From positions 1 through 20,066 of IMG/VR virus record IMGVR_UViG_3300020392_000104: a stretch of DNA of 20,066 bases. One strand, 5' to 3'. Positions 8,482-16,129 of this stretch are shown here, in pieces (position 1 is the stretch's first letter; every line of letters begins with the position of its first letter). A program made the translations under genes and the position numbers. The stretch is from a virus. The notes under the pieces are model-generated. The model was not told the DNA's origin. It saw only the letters and a program-made list of their open reading frames with translations, and made no database searches.

Positions 8482-8514
8482 AGTAATGTGTATTAATCTC
8501 GTATAAATATATAG
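8482..8514 (-). promoter_or_regulatory. Leader with TATTTATA motif
   Basis: A 33-base gap between the 224-aa gene stop and the 59-aa gene. Read in the gene direction it contains TATTTATA (plus 8502-8509), the same octamer found in several other minus-strand leaders of this window. It is a candidate phage promoter element. Confidence 0.35.
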
Positions 8515-9189
8515 TTATTCAATCCCCGCATAAAAAACAGATGCTGAATATATTATTATTCCTTTTTCGGCAGTAGGTAAAGGGTGATTATCTGCTAGTT
8601 TAATTAGTTCAGCAGATACAAAACCACTGGCACTTATATTAAATGAAGAAGTTAAGCTATTTCTGATTAAAACAGGTGTATTAGTACCAAAGGCTGCTTG
8701 GGTATCCTGTAATATTAATTCAGTAGTTCCACCATTTGCTTGTAATGAAAGAATACCTGGGGCTGAAGAAAAAATTCCTGTATTATCATTATTAAATACA
8801 ATAGCGGGATTGGTTGAATTACCTGCACCTAATTTTAGGTTACTACCTGTAATGTTTCCATTTACATAAACATTTAAAGATGCTGTTATTCTATTATTAG
8901 AAGTATCTATAAACCAATCATCATCACCTGAAGCATTTATTATAGGTGTAAGGTCTATTTGATCTGTAGTACCATCACCTTGGTTAAAGGTAATAATATT
9001 ATTTTCAAACGAAGAACTTATATAAGAATTAGTAGAATCACTTGCGGCCCCTTTAATTTCAAAAACTACATTATTTCTATCTTTAGAATATACTTTTTGA
9101 TCAGCTACATTAATTAATAATTCACCCAAATTAATATCTGTAGCTCTAGGTACTTCATTAGTTTTAAATATGATTTTGTTTTTTGTCAT
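8515..9189 (-). CDS. Short fibre-like / tail appendage protein (224 aa)
   Basis: Residues about 14-48 (ATDINLGELLINVADQKVY ... VFEIKG) match the 'LGEiaiNt.DgKlYvkd' start found in many phage fibre and baseplate-associated proteins. The rest is beta-rich and Asn/Ser/Gly-rich, including ITASLNVYVNGNITGSNLK and DNTGIFSSAPGILSLQANG, again fibre-like. The protein is much shorter than the fibres that follow and lacks their MxNWKKVLLSGS start. Its start lies 2 bases after the stop of the gp15-like gene, so it belongs to the neck/tail-completion operon while opening the appendage locus. It could be a short fibre or an adapter to which longer fibres attach. Confidence 0.62.
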   Translation of the reverse strand: MTKNKIIFKTNEVPRATDINLGELLINVADQKVYSKDRNNVVFEIKGAASDSTNSYISSSFENNIITFNQGDGTTDQIDLTPIINASGDDDWFIDTSNNRITASLNVYVNGNITGSNLKLGAGNSTNPAIVFNNDNTGIFSSAPGILSLQANGGTTELILQDTQAAFGTNTPVLIRNSLTSSFNISASGFVSAELIKLADNHPLPTAEKGIIIYSASVFYAGIE

Positions 9190-9191
9190 AA

Positions 9192-10070
9192 TTAAATGCC
9201 ATCAGGACCAACTACTTTTTCAACTATAGTTGAAATTTTTATTTCACCGGGGGTTATTCTTTTATGTAATGCTTGAGTTTCTGATTTAAATGTATCGGGA
9301 GTTAGGTACCCTGCTAGCTTAAAATTGAGTGATGCTCTTACAATTCTATCTTCTCCTACCTGTAATTCATTTATATTCTGTATAGTGTCTACTTCTACTT
9401 GGAATAGATTTCTTTCTTTATCCCCCCAGTAAGCATCTGAAACATATTCTATAGCTTCTACTAATTTATTATTCTGAGACATAAAATCAGTCCATATAAT
9501 AGCTTCATAATTAGCAAATATATAATCAGGGACTGGTATTTGATAAATTTCTCTTAATGGTTGTCTATCATTAAGTAAATTAAAATTATCATATACGTTT
9601 TTTTTACTATATCTATTTTGTTCAACAATATATAAGTTAGGCTTATTGCCATCTAGTTTATTTCCTATTTCACGTCTTTTTTCTATGGAGGTTCGCTTAA
9701 ACATTATTAAAGGCACCTGAATACGTCCATTTTTATCGCGATAGTATCCATCTGCTTGCACTGTTTTCCAACGCTCACCGGAACCATATATAATAGGTAC
9801 TTTAATTGATTCACCATTATTATCTACAGTAAGATTAAGTTCTTCTTCTAAATAATATTGAACTGTTTCATCTATGTCCTGTAAGTTTATGCCATAAGAA
9901 GAATGAGTATCAGTATCTCTTCTAATTTCCATATGACGGTTTTCACCTAAATTACCCCTAGTAGTATCAAGAGGTAATTCTTCAAATGTAGGAGGAGCAC
10001 TAGCTATTAAATTTCTTCTAAGAAGTGTATTAGTACTTAATATATCGGGTTTTATTCTATTATCAGCCAT
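9192..10070 (-). CDS. gp15-like tail completion / sheath terminator protein
   Basis: 292 residues, close to the 272 of T4 gp15, which caps the contractile tail and joins it to the neck. Visible similarities to the gp15 family are the 'KVPIIYGSGERW' strand (about residues 90-102, like 'RVPITYASKEHF' of T4), a basic PLIMFKRTSIEKRREIGNK segment, then 'LREIYQIPVPDYIFANYEA' (like the 'KMIYELSIFTRYEDD' of T4) with an acidic helix, and near the end 'VRASLNFKLAGYLTPD' (like 'WSLTFEVNGWMYPP'). The recall of T4 residues is from memory. The gene follows the gp14-like gene by 2 bases and precedes the appendage genes, which fits a head-tail joining role. Confidence 0.68.
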   Translation of the reverse strand: MADNRIKPDILSTNTLLRRNLIASAPPTFEELPLDTTRGNLGENRHMEIRRDTDTHSSYGINLQDIDETVQYYLEEELNLTVDNNGESIKVPIIYGSGERWKTVQADGYYRDKNGRIQVPLIMFKRTSIEKRREIGNKLDGNKPNLYIVEQNRYSKKNVYDNFNLLNDRQPLREIYQIPVPDYIFANYEAIIWTDFMSQNNKLVEAIEYVSDAYWGDKERNLFQVEVDTIQNINELQVGEDRIVRASLNFKLAGYLTPDTFKSETQALHKRITPGEIKISTIVEKVVGPDGI

Positions 10071-10072
10071 TA

Positions 10073-10615
10073 TTATCTAGGATTTGCATTTGAGCCAGAA
10101 GCTAGGTTAGTAGTAGGATATATTCCACTTCTTAAAGGGATTAAATTAAGTTTTTCTACTCTTGATAAATGAGTACTTAAAATAATAGATAAAGAAACAC
10201 CAAAATCTTGTGTATCTTCAGATATAGCAAATTCAGGCTTTTTACCTACAAAAAATTGATTTTCAATAAAAGTATCTACTTCCCAAAAATCATTATTAAA
10301 TAATAATAAATCACCTACCTCAGGTATAAGATTTATTTTATTTAAGTCTGCTTTTATAAATCTATACTTATAAGTTTGTCTAATATCAGGGCCAAAATCA
10401 TCATTACTCCATTCTTGGTCATCTTTTTCTATTAAGCAAGAAATCCTTACAGGTTCGTAATAATATTTTTTATTAGATTCCCCATAAACATTAGTAATTG
10501 TTTGATCTAATTCTAATTTATAGTATGCTATTTCCGTCTGAATAATGTCATTAATCAGTTCTCTATTCATTGTTCTGATTAGAGATATATCTCTTGCTCC
10601 TCCAAATAATGGCAT
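10073..10615 (-). CDS. gp14-like neck protein (putative)
   Basis: 180 residues starting MPLFGGARDISLIRTMNREL and containing an alternating pattern in which Tyr-rich strands (IAYYKLELDQ, YGESNKKYYYEPVRISCLI) are followed by DDQEW and by a hydrophobic 'GDLLLFNNDFWEVD'. This matches my recollection of proteins annotated as neck protein gp14 in marine T4-type phages: a short helical start, then a beta-barrel-like core. It has little obvious similarity to the T4 gp14 sequence itself. Its ATG overlaps the stop of the 118-aa gene by one base (TAATG), and it sits between gp13-like and gp15-like genes, the expected order for the neck module. The call rests largely on context. Confidence 0.5.
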   Translation of the reverse strand: MPLFGGARDISLIRTMNRELINDIIQTEIAYYKLELDQTITNVYGESNKKYYYEPVRISCLIEKDDQEWSNDDFGPDIRQTYKYRFIKADLNKINLIPEVGDLLLFNNDFWEVDTFIENQFFVGKKPEFAISEDTQDFGVSLSIILSTHLSRVEKLNLIPLRSGIYPTTNLASGSNANPR

Positions 10616-10971
10616 TATACACGGGTTAAAGTTTCTGGTTTAAATATTAAATGGCGTAATCCTGGTATTCTCATTTCGGGATCTCCTTTATCACTTTTAA
10701 GCATAGTAGTTTTTAAAAATTCTAAATCTTGTTTTGGATCTTTACCCGCAGCAAATTTTAAAGTAGCAGTATGAATTTCTTTATTATCAGTTCTTTGACG
10801 ATTTTTTAATTCTAATTCATCTGAAGTATTAGCGTTAATAATTGTAACCTTTCGGGTAGCCCTCATCCCATCTAATATATCTGTAAAATTTGCATCTCTA
10901 TCCATCACGATTGTTACATTAACCGAAAATAAATTTATATCTTCAAATAATATATCTCTTAATTTAATCAT
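10615..10971 (-). CDS. Conserved-looking protein of the neck operon, unknown function (118 aa)
   Basis: A soluble protein of 118 residues, with no signal peptide or membrane segment. It begins with a short helix (MIKLRDILFEDI), then a beta strand NVTIVMDRDANFTDILDGM and RKVTIINAN, a polar middle, and the C-terminal TTMLKSDKGDPEMRIPGLR. The alternating strand/helix order suggests a small ferredoxin-like alpha/beta fold. It is translationally coupled on both sides by one-base stop/start overlaps (TAATG), so it is expressed together with the gp13-like and gp14-like proteins and is probably a virion or assembly component. I do not recognise a characterised homologue. Confidence 0.55.
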   Translation of the reverse strand: MIKLRDILFEDINLFSVNVTIVMDRDANFTDILDGMRATRKVTIINANTSDELELKNRQRTDNKEIHTATLKFAAGKDPKQDLEFLKTTMLKSDKGDPEMRIPGLRHLIFKPETLTRV

Positions 10972-12125
10972 TAGTAAACATATATTGGGTAAGGAACTTT
11001 AGCAAAAGTATCTTGTGAGTTTTGAGCTATTTGAGCATCTCTTTCCATATATTTAGCTCTTGAAGATTCTTCAAGCATTAATTTTAATTCTTCAATCAAT
11101 GCCTGTTTTTCTGTAGCTGCTTCACTTCTTAAATCACTAGCATTTGTAGTAACTTCAGAACCTGGAATCGGAACTGTTGCATATTTACCTCTTACACTAG
11201 ATAACATTTCTTTTGCCAGTGCTAAGGTATAACGGAATATCCATTGTCTACCAGGTGTATTTATAGTATTATAACTTATATTAGTATATGGTACATTTGA
11301 AACATTTGTAACTAAGTTTGTAGAAGTATTTCTAACAGGGTTATTTCTATCACCTTTTACTACATACTCAAAGTACAAAGTTTCGCTTCTTCTAGGAATA
11401 GGAAATAATTTAAGCCTATTATTATTAATTAACTCAAAACTATAAGCAGATTTTCGAATTTGATCATTAAATTCTATTGCTTGAATTTTAAGAGCATCAT
11501 AATACGTAGGCATTAACATAAAATTAACACCGGGTGAAAAATTACCAAACCCAAAAGTTTCCATTAATGATTGGATACCTGTGCCTGTACCAGCATATGG
11601 ATCAAAATATCTAACTATAGCTGGTGGAGCATAGTGATAAATTCGTTTAATTTCTATAGGGGCCCCTGATTCACTAACATTTGTCCATAAATCAGTTAAA
11701 GAGTAAATTTGTTGAGATTGAGATACAGCTATACTACCGGTTTTATAATCTATATTACCTCCTGTATATGCTTCAGTACCATATTGTTCAGCAATTGCTA
11801 TAGTATTACCTAAATTAGGCTGAATGTATTGGTTATTTAAATCACTACCTGTTGTAGAACCTTCTAAAGTTCCAATATTTTCTATAATTTTATATTGGTA
11901 CACATATTGTGCATAGGTAGTTACGGCTTCTTCAAAAGCTGTAAAGAAATTAACTGCTTGTAATTCAATATCTACTATAGGATATCCTAATCTTTGAGCA
12001 CACCAAGTTGCTACTTGATTCGCAGAAGAAGTAAATTCAGTATCCGCATCATAAAATCCAAAAGGAGTAGGATTTGAAGTATTAGCGAACGAAGCTGAGC
12101 CGGGCCAGATTGAAATAGTTGCCAT
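10971..12125 (-). CDS. gp13-like neck / head completion protein
   Basis: 384 residues. The N-terminal part (about 24-75), with FYDADTEFTSSANQV, WCAQRLGYPIVDIELQ and FFTAFEEAVTTYAQYV, is the segment I associate with neck protein gp13 of marine T4-type phages. A long middle follows with aromatic strands, then EIKRIYHYAPPAIVRYFDP and a C-terminal helix rich in Glu/Lys (SEAATEKQALIEELKLML). T4 gp13 is about 309 residues, so this one is longer. In T4, gp13 and gp14 form the neck collar that seals the packaged head and receives the tail. It heads a tightly packed operon with the 118-aa, gp14-like and gp15-like genes. The assignment rests on remembered family features and gene order. Confidence 0.58.
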   Translation of the reverse strand: MATISIWPGSASFANTSNPTPFGFYDADTEFTSSANQVATWCAQRLGYPIVDIELQAVNFFTAFEEAVTTYAQYVYQYKIIENIGTLEGSTTGSDLNNQYIQPNLGNTIAIAEQYGTEAYTGGNIDYKTGSIAVSQSQQIYSLTDLWTNVSESGAPIEIKRIYHYAPPAIVRYFDPYAGTGTGIQSLMETFGFGNFSPGVNFMLMPTYYDALKIQAIEFNDQIRKSAYSFELINNNRLKLFPIPRRSETLYFEYVVKGDRNNPVRNTSTNLVTNVSNVPYTNISYNTINTPGRQWIFRYTLALAKEMLSSVRGKYATVPIPGSEVTTNASDLRSEAATEKQALIEELKLMLEESSRAKYMERDAQIAQNSQDTFAKVPYPIYVY

Positions 12126-12152
12126 ATATATAGTGATTTACATTAATACATA
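12126..12152 (-). promoter_or_regulatory. Short leader of the neck operon
   Basis: A 27-base gap between the PhoH-like stop and the gp13-like ATG. It contains TATGTATT read in the gene direction (plus 12145-12152), a two-mismatch variant of the TATTTATA leader motif and identical to the one before the 76-aa gene. There is no Shine-Dalgarno sequence and no terminator. Confidence 0.25.
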
Positions 12153-12818
12153 TCAATGATAACCATTTAACAACTCTAAAAGATCATCTATAGCAGCATG
12201 TCTATGAGAATCAGTTAGTACTGTTTTAAATACAAAATTTGAATTAGCTAATTTAGCCATATCATGATAAGCTGAGTGTTGTTTATCTCTTAAATCTATT
12301 TGATAAGAATCACCACAAAATATCATTTTACTATCTTTACCTAATCTGCCAATACACATAGCTAATTGGGATTTAGTTAAATTTTGATATTCATCTACTA
12401 TTACTACAGCATTATCAAATGTTCTACCCCTAAAATGAGCAAGTGATACTAACTCAATCTTTTCTTCTTTTTCCATTTTAGCTAAGATATCGGGTTTATT
12501 ATAAACTTTCCTCATATTAGAACGAATTGGTACTAACCATGGTTCCATTTTTTCACGTTCAGAACCCGGTAAATATCCATTATCTTCAGTAGATACAGTA
12601 GGTCTAGTAATAATAATTTTATTAAACTGACGTTTAAAATATTGATCTAAAGCTACTTGTACCGCTAATAATGTTTTACCACTACCTGCTTTACCAACTA
12701 TAAAATTAAAAGGGTGTTTTAAAATTTCAGTTTTTGCAGCTTTTTGTTCTTCCGATAAGGATATTGAGAACCTAATATTACCCTTAGGTGGGGTTTTTTC
12801 TATATTTTGTTTAGCCAT
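12153..12818 (-). CDS. phoH: PhoH-like P-loop ATPase
   Basis: 221 residues from the ATG at 12818. Walker A is GKAGSGKT (residues 42-49), followed by IIITRPTVS. Walker B is VVIVDEYQN (138-146), and FCGDSYQID (167-175) follows at the motif III position. These are hallmarks of the PhoH family, ATPases related to the helicase domain of PhoH and common in marine phages. The cellular role is uncertain; RNA handling and phosphate-stress links have been proposed for the family. An alternative upstream start at 12869 would place 17 extra residues inside the terminator hairpin at 12862-12878 and is rejected. The gene sits between the capsid and neck modules, so it is probably expressed with late structural genes. 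It covers essentially the bare PhoH domain, with no extra domain. Confidence 0.93.
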   Translation of the reverse strand: MAKQNIEKTPPKGNIRFSISLSEEQKAAKTEILKHPFNFIVGKAGSGKTLLAVQVALDQYFKRQFNKIIITRPTVSTEDNGYLPGSEREKMEPWLVPIRSNMRKVYNKPDILAKMEKEEKIELVSLAHFRGRTFDNAVVIVDEYQNLTKSQLAMCIGRLGKDSKMIFCGDSYQIDLRDKQHSAYHDMAKLANSNFVFKTVLTDSHRHAAIDDLLELLNGYH

Positions 12819-12854
12819 CGTAAATGGTTTAAAACGTTTATCAATTATAAATAT
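12819..12854 (-). promoter_or_regulatory. PhoH leader with TATTTATA motif
   Basis: Directly behind the terminator, the gene-direction sequence contains TATTTATA (plus 12846-12853), then TTGATAAACGTTTTAAACC up to the ATG. The leader of the 76-aa gene has the same order: terminator, TATGTATT, then GAACGTTTAAAA. Two similar leaders after two terminators suggest a promoter restarting transcription. Confidence 0.45.
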
Positions 12855-12882
12855 AAAAAAAGACCGCAAATTGCGGTCTTTT
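12855..12882 (-). terminator. Intrinsic terminator after the 76-aa gene
   Basis: On the minus strand GACCGCA-ATT-TGCGGTC forms a 7-bp stem with a 3-base loop (12862-12878), extended by A/T pairs and followed by seven T. It lies about 25 bases past the stop of the 76-aa gene. Confidence 0.9.
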
Positions 12883-12906
12883 AGTTAGGTAAGAATAAAT
12901 TTTATA

Positions 12907-13137
12907 TTATCCCTGTGATACACATAATAATGCAAAACCACTACCTGTAATTGCACCTAAGAATGCACCAGCAGAACCTGTAATGAATAAAGATCCGGCT
13001 TCTGCGGGATCTGAAGTGGGTAAAGTATTGGTACCGGGAGTTAATAGTTGAACACTATCTACAATATCCCTAAGTTCACTCATACCTGATTTGTTTGAGA
13101 AGTCGTTATCTAGACTTGCTTTGTTTTTTTGTGCCAT
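12907..13137 (-). CDS. Small protein between capsid and PhoH genes (76 aa), unknown
   Basis: The protein starts MAQKNKASLDNDFSNKSGM, with a polar first half and a short helix (SELRDIVDSVQLL). The second half is Gly/Ala/Ser-rich and hydrophobic: LPTSDPAEAGSLFITGSAG, then FLGAITGSGFALLCVSQG. The 'LPTSDPaeAG.Lfi..g' phrase recalls a short segment seen in many phage structural proteins before a beta-strand tip. It is its own transcription unit, bracketed by intrinsic terminators on both sides, directly downstream of the major capsid gene. A small head-associated or decoration protein is possible, but no family was recognised. The hydrophobic C-terminus lacks charge flanks typical of a membrane anchor. 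Its leader resembles that of the PhoH gene. Confidence 0.6.
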   Translation of the reverse strand: MAQKNKASLDNDFSNKSGMSELRDIVDSVQLLTPGTNTLPTSDPAEAGSLFITGSAGAFLGAITGSGFALLCVSQG

Positions 13138-13172
13138 GGCAAATTAATTTTTAAACGTTCACAAATACATAT

Positions 13173-13199
13173 AAAAAAGGGCCGCTTACGCGGCCCTTT
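13173..13199 (-). terminator. Intrinsic terminator after the major capsid gene
   Basis: GGGCCGC-TTAC-GCGGCCC (13179-13196) gives a perfect 7-bp GC stem with a 4-base loop, followed on the minus strand by six T. It is 27 bases past the gp23 stop and is the strongest terminator in the window. Confidence 0.95.
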
Positions 13200-13225
13200 C
13201 TAAATAGAATTAAATAACTCTTATA

Positions 13226-14917
13226 TTACACTAAGTCAAGATCAGCACAAATCACTTTACCATAGAAGTCTGGGCGAACCATCTTCTTAGCGTAGCGAGT
13301 CATGATACCTTTTCTTGGTGTGAACGATACGGGATCGTATACAAGAGGAGTCATAATTAACGGAATATATGGAGCAAACACAGCACCTGTTTCAAGGAAC
13401 TGGTTACCCTTATAACCCATAAGAATTGTATTTTCTTGCATGTATGGGTTCTTATAGACAGTGTATCTAGAGTTGATAGCACCTATCTTTTGAACACCCA
13501 TAGCGTACTTGTTAGAATCACCAGGTGAGTCAGCAGCGAATCCAGGAATTGATTCAAGGATTGTGCTTATCTTAGGGGATACTACCATAAAGTTAGCACC
13601 ACCACGAAGAGTTTTCTGGTGAATAGTATTACTAACAGACTGAAGCTTAATACCTAAGGTTTGGAACCAAGACATCTTAGTGTAGTACTGGTTAGTATTG
13701 GTATCATCAAATGCAGTAGCGGTAGTAGTACCTGTATCGGCTACTTCACGGCCAACTTTAGCACTCCATCTCTTAGTAGTATCAGCATTTCTGATAAGCA
13801 TATCAAGGAGTTCGAGGTCGATTTCCATCGAGATGTACTCAGAAAGAATAGACGTTAATTCTGCCTCAGCATCAATGCTATGGTAAGCATTTAAGTCCTG
13901 AGCGAATTCTGGTGTCCATTGAGCCTTTAACTTACGAGTTTTCGCAGTAACAGTATCACTGTTAAGCTTAACATCGATTGCAGGGATATCTAAGCTACCA
14001 ATTCCATCGAAATCAGTTTCTTCGAAATCACCTCTATCGTCAAGGTTATCTGGGCCTTTCTGGTACTCTACAGTAATGTTACCTAAGCTAGCAGCAGCAG
14101 TTGTTTTTTCAATTACAAATTCAACATCAGTACCATTAACTCTAGTAAATTCAGGGTAGAAAGCACTAATGTTTGAACTAGCTACTGTAAATGCTCTAAC
14201 ACCTTCTAAATCACACTCTGATAAAAGACCATTAGCGGAAGTTGAACCGTGAGGTACCTTAAGAGTAACAATTGTATGCTCTGTACCACCAAATGTTTCA
14301 GAAGCATCACGTCTTGAGGCTGAGAATTCAGTGTTGAAATTTAAAATACCACCGTATTCAGCTGAAGCTGTTTCAACGCCAGAAATGGATTCGTCAAATT
14401 GTGAAGAAGTTTCGTTGATTGAGTAACCGAAACGACCTGCACCATATAAACCACTGTTTTGGCCTACACCTGGTAATTGGGTTTCTTTAAGAGTAGTAGA
14501 ATCTACAGCGTAAAGTGAATCACCAGCGCTAAATCCAGGCTGTGTATCACCAGTGTTTGTTCCGTATTGGAAATCTAAGTAGAAAATGAGACCTGAGGGG
14601 AGGTTCATTGGTTGTACTGAAAGGAGATCCTTAGCAACGATTTCACCAAATACTCTTCTAACAAGTGGAAGAGCAACACCAGCCCAAGCTTCTGAACCAC
14701 CAGCAGAGATAGTAGTACCAGTACCTGTGGTATTAACCTCATTTACTAATTGTCTGGCTTGGTTCTCAAGGAGAACTGCCATATTTGCTTTTTCGCTCTC
14801 GTGGCCATTAAGACCTTCTAAGAGACCGGATTTTTCCCATTTGCCAGCCAACTTAGCAGCTTCATTCTGCTGATGTTGGAGTGGGGAAGCACCCTCTAAT
14901 AATGTATTAACATTCAT
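13226..14917 (-). CDS. 23: Major capsid protein, T4 gp23 family
   Basis: 563 residues (T4 gp23 has 521). An N-terminal propeptide of about 60 residues (LLEGASPLQHQQNEAAKLA ... NMAVLLENQARQLVNE) leads to a probable gp21 cleavage site after Glu60; the next residues are VNTTGTGTTISAGGSEAWAG. Family signatures follow: LPLVRRVFGEIVAKDLLSVQ and PMNLPSGLIFYLDFQYG (about residues 84-120). Further on are KARKLKAQW-like TRKLKAQWTPEFAQDLNAY and the conserved end PRKGIMTRYAKKMVRPDFY. The protein builds the hexamers of the HK97-type head shell after scaffold-directed assembly and maturation cleavage. It lies 12 bases behind the scaffold gene and ends at a strong terminator. Codon use has more C and G in third position than the fibre genes, as expected for the most abundant virion protein. 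Confidence 0.96.
   Translation of the reverse strand: MNVNTLLEGASPLQHQQNEAAKLAGKWEKSGLLEGLNGHESEKANMAVLLENQARQLVNEVNTTGTGTTISAGGSEAWAGVALPLVRRVFGEIVAKDLLSVQPMNLPSGLIFYLDFQYGTNTGDTQPGFSAGDSLYAVDSTTLKETQLPGVGQNSGLYGAGRFGYSINETSSQFDESISGVETASAEYGGILNFNTEFSASRRDASETFGGTEHTIVTLKVPHGSTSANGLLSECDLEGVRAFTVASSNISAFYPEFTRVNGTDVEFVIEKTTAAASLGNITVEYQKGPDNLDDRGDFEETDFDGIGSLDIPAIDVKLNSDTVTAKTRKLKAQWTPEFAQDLNAYHSIDAEAELTSILSEYISMEIDLELLDMLIRNADTTKRWSAKVGREVADTGTTTATAFDDTNTNQYYTKMSWFQTLGIKLQSVSNTIHQKTLRGGANFMVVSPKISTILESIPGFAADSPGDSNKYAMGVQKIGAINSRYTVYKNPYMQENTILMGYKGNQFLETGAVFAPYIPLIMTPLVYDPVSFTPRKGIMTRYAKKMVRPDFYGKVICADLDLV
14684..14740 (-). other. gp23 processing junction with shared NTTGTGTTIS motif
   Basis: Residues 60-78 of gp23 (E/VNTTGTGTTISAGGSEAW) sit where T4-type prohead protease removes the propeptide. 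The same sequence, with small changes, occurs in the 62-aa protein at 17375-17431. The codons differ at many third positions, so the likeness is at protein level. Confidence 0.7.
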
Positions 14918-14929
14918 TTGTTCTAATTA

Positions 14930-16129
14930 TTATTTATTAATGTTTGCGAGTTTTTGGAATCTTGACACTGTCTCGTCAACTGATTCCGTTATAACCTTAT
15001 TAGGAGCAGTTCCAGCAGCTTTAGAAGCACGTCCTAAACCTTCTTTAATTGCTCTTTTTTCTACACCTGTAAAGTTAAATGATTCTTGAAGTGTTTCAAA
15101 TACCAACTTAGCTTCACCTGTTGTAGTAGATTTGTCTAATGCATCAATTACTTTAACCTTTTGGGCTTCGGTAAGTGCATTAGCTCTAAATAGTTTGTTG
15201 CAGTAGAGGAGTTTACTGTTAAGAAGATTCATTTCAGAGATGGTTTCTTTAAGAGAAGCAACGGTAGCGAGGGCTTCTTCAAGGTCTTTTTCGGCCTTTT
15301 TCTTACCCTCTTTCATGTCATCATCATCTTTTTTCTTACCCTCTTTCATGTCATCATCGTCTTTCTTTTTACCTTCTTCGATTTCAGACTCGATTTCAGC
15401 AATTAAAGCATCAATGTCGATGTTTTCATCAAGATCTTCTATACCTTCACTTCTACGGGCAGCGCCAGCACCGCTAGCCGCGCCTTCTAAAGCTTTGTAA
15501 AGTTTTTCCATCTTAGATCCAGACTCAAGTTTACCTTCACGTCCTTTCTTTAAGAGAGCCTCAATACCACCAGCGGCAGCAGCAATGCTAGCAACGACAC
15601 CAAGACCTACCATTTCATCAAGTTGTTCACCTTCTTTCATGTCTTCGTCTTTTTCATCGTCCTTGCCTTCTTTCATGTCTTCATCGGCTTCATCTTTTTT
15701 GCCTTCTTTCATGTCTTCATCGGCTTCATCTTTTTTGCCTTCTTTCATGTCTTCATCAGCATCTTCGTCATAAGACATTTCTTCTAATTCAGCCATAAGT
15801 TCATCAAGATTGATTTCTTCATCTTCTTCAAGATCAAATTCTTCCTTCATGTCCTCATCAGCATCCTCATCATAAGAACCTTCTTTCATGTCTTCATCTT
15901 TTTCATCCTCCATGTAAGACATTTCTTTCATATCTTCATCTTTTTCGTCTTCCATGTAGGTTTCTTCGAGTTCAACATCCTCTTCTAACTCTTCAGCTAA
16001 TTTAGCTGAAAGCATGTTTTTAATTTTAGAGTCGAATGCTTCTTCTAATGCCATTTTAGCATTTTGTAAAGCAACTTCTCTAACAGCTTTTGCGTCAGCA
16101 ATAGCTTCTTTTAGTAATTCTTTAGCCAT
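14930..16129 (-). CDS. 22: Prohead scaffold protein, gp22-like, with acidic tandem repeats
   Basis: 399 residues (T4 gp22 has 269). The N-terminal helix MAKELLKEAIADAKAVREV and C-terminal helices ending in SVDETVSRFQKLANI are typical of the scaffold family; the order protease-scaffold-capsid supports it. Residues 56-167 hold seven copies of an acidic unit around DEDMKEG, and 251-276 hold two more (KKDDDDMKEGKK). Between them, residues about 173-226 (MVGLGVVASIAAAAGGIEA, then KKGREGKLESG) are non-acidic and Ala/Gly-rich, an unusual insertion. Several LxE or IxE sequences (for example LDE, LEE and IEE) could be cut by gp21, which in T4 degrades the scaffold to small peptides so DNA can enter. 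The extra length over T4 is largely explained by the repeats and the insertion. Confidence 0.87.
   Translation of the reverse strand: MAKELLKEAIADAKAVREVALQNAKMALEEAFDSKIKNMLSAKLAEELEEDVELEETYMEDEKDEDMKEMSYMEDEKDEDMKEGSYDEDADEDMKEEFDLEEDEEINLDELMAELEEMSYDEDADEDMKEGKKDEADEDMKEGKKDEADEDMKEGKDDEKDEDMKEGEQLDEMVGLGVVASIAAAAGGIEALLKKGREGKLESGSKMEKLYKALEGAASGAGAARRSEGIEDLDENIDIDALIAEIESEIEEGKKKDDDDMKEGKKKDDDDMKEGKKKAEKDLEEALATVASLKETISEMNLLNSKLLYCNKLFRANALTEAQKVKVIDALDKSTTTGEAKLVFETLQESFNFTGVEKRAIKEGLGRASKAAGTAPNKVITESVDETVSRFQKLANINK
15302..15379 (-). repeat. Second acidic repeat block (KKKDDDDMKEG x2)
   Basis: Two almost identical units of 12 residues (about 36 bases each) in the same scaffold gene, related to the main block but with a lysine run and four Asp. 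Plus-strand TACCCTCTTTCATGTCATCA recurs. Confidence 0.82.
15629..15964 (-). repeat. Acidic DEDMKEG tandem repeat block of the scaffold gene
   Basis: Seven degenerate units of 11-21 residues, each containing DMKE preceded by D/E/A/K residues. The last three, (KK)DEADEDMKEG, are almost identical also in DNA (plus-strand TTCTTTCATGTCTTCATCGG recurs), which points to recent slippage or unequal exchange. Confidence 0.85.

Noticed and set aside
12153-12869. Longer PhoH start (17 extra residues, MRSFFIF...)
   Set aside because: Those codons lie in the terminator hairpin and T tract; the family begins near the Met at 12818.
13661-14873. Plus-strand frames of 62-95 aa opposite gp23
   Set aside because: They lie wholly within the well-supported capsid gene and have no family features or leader.
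15240-15773. Plus-strand frames rich in Ser/Phe opposite gp22 (for example SFMSSSSFFLPSFMSSSS)
   Set aside because: They are the reverse reading of the DEDMKEG repeats; the minus-strand frame is a recognisable scaffold protein and fits the operon.
15302-15964. CRISPR-like array
   Set aside because: The repeats are in-frame coding repeats of the scaffold without unique spacers.
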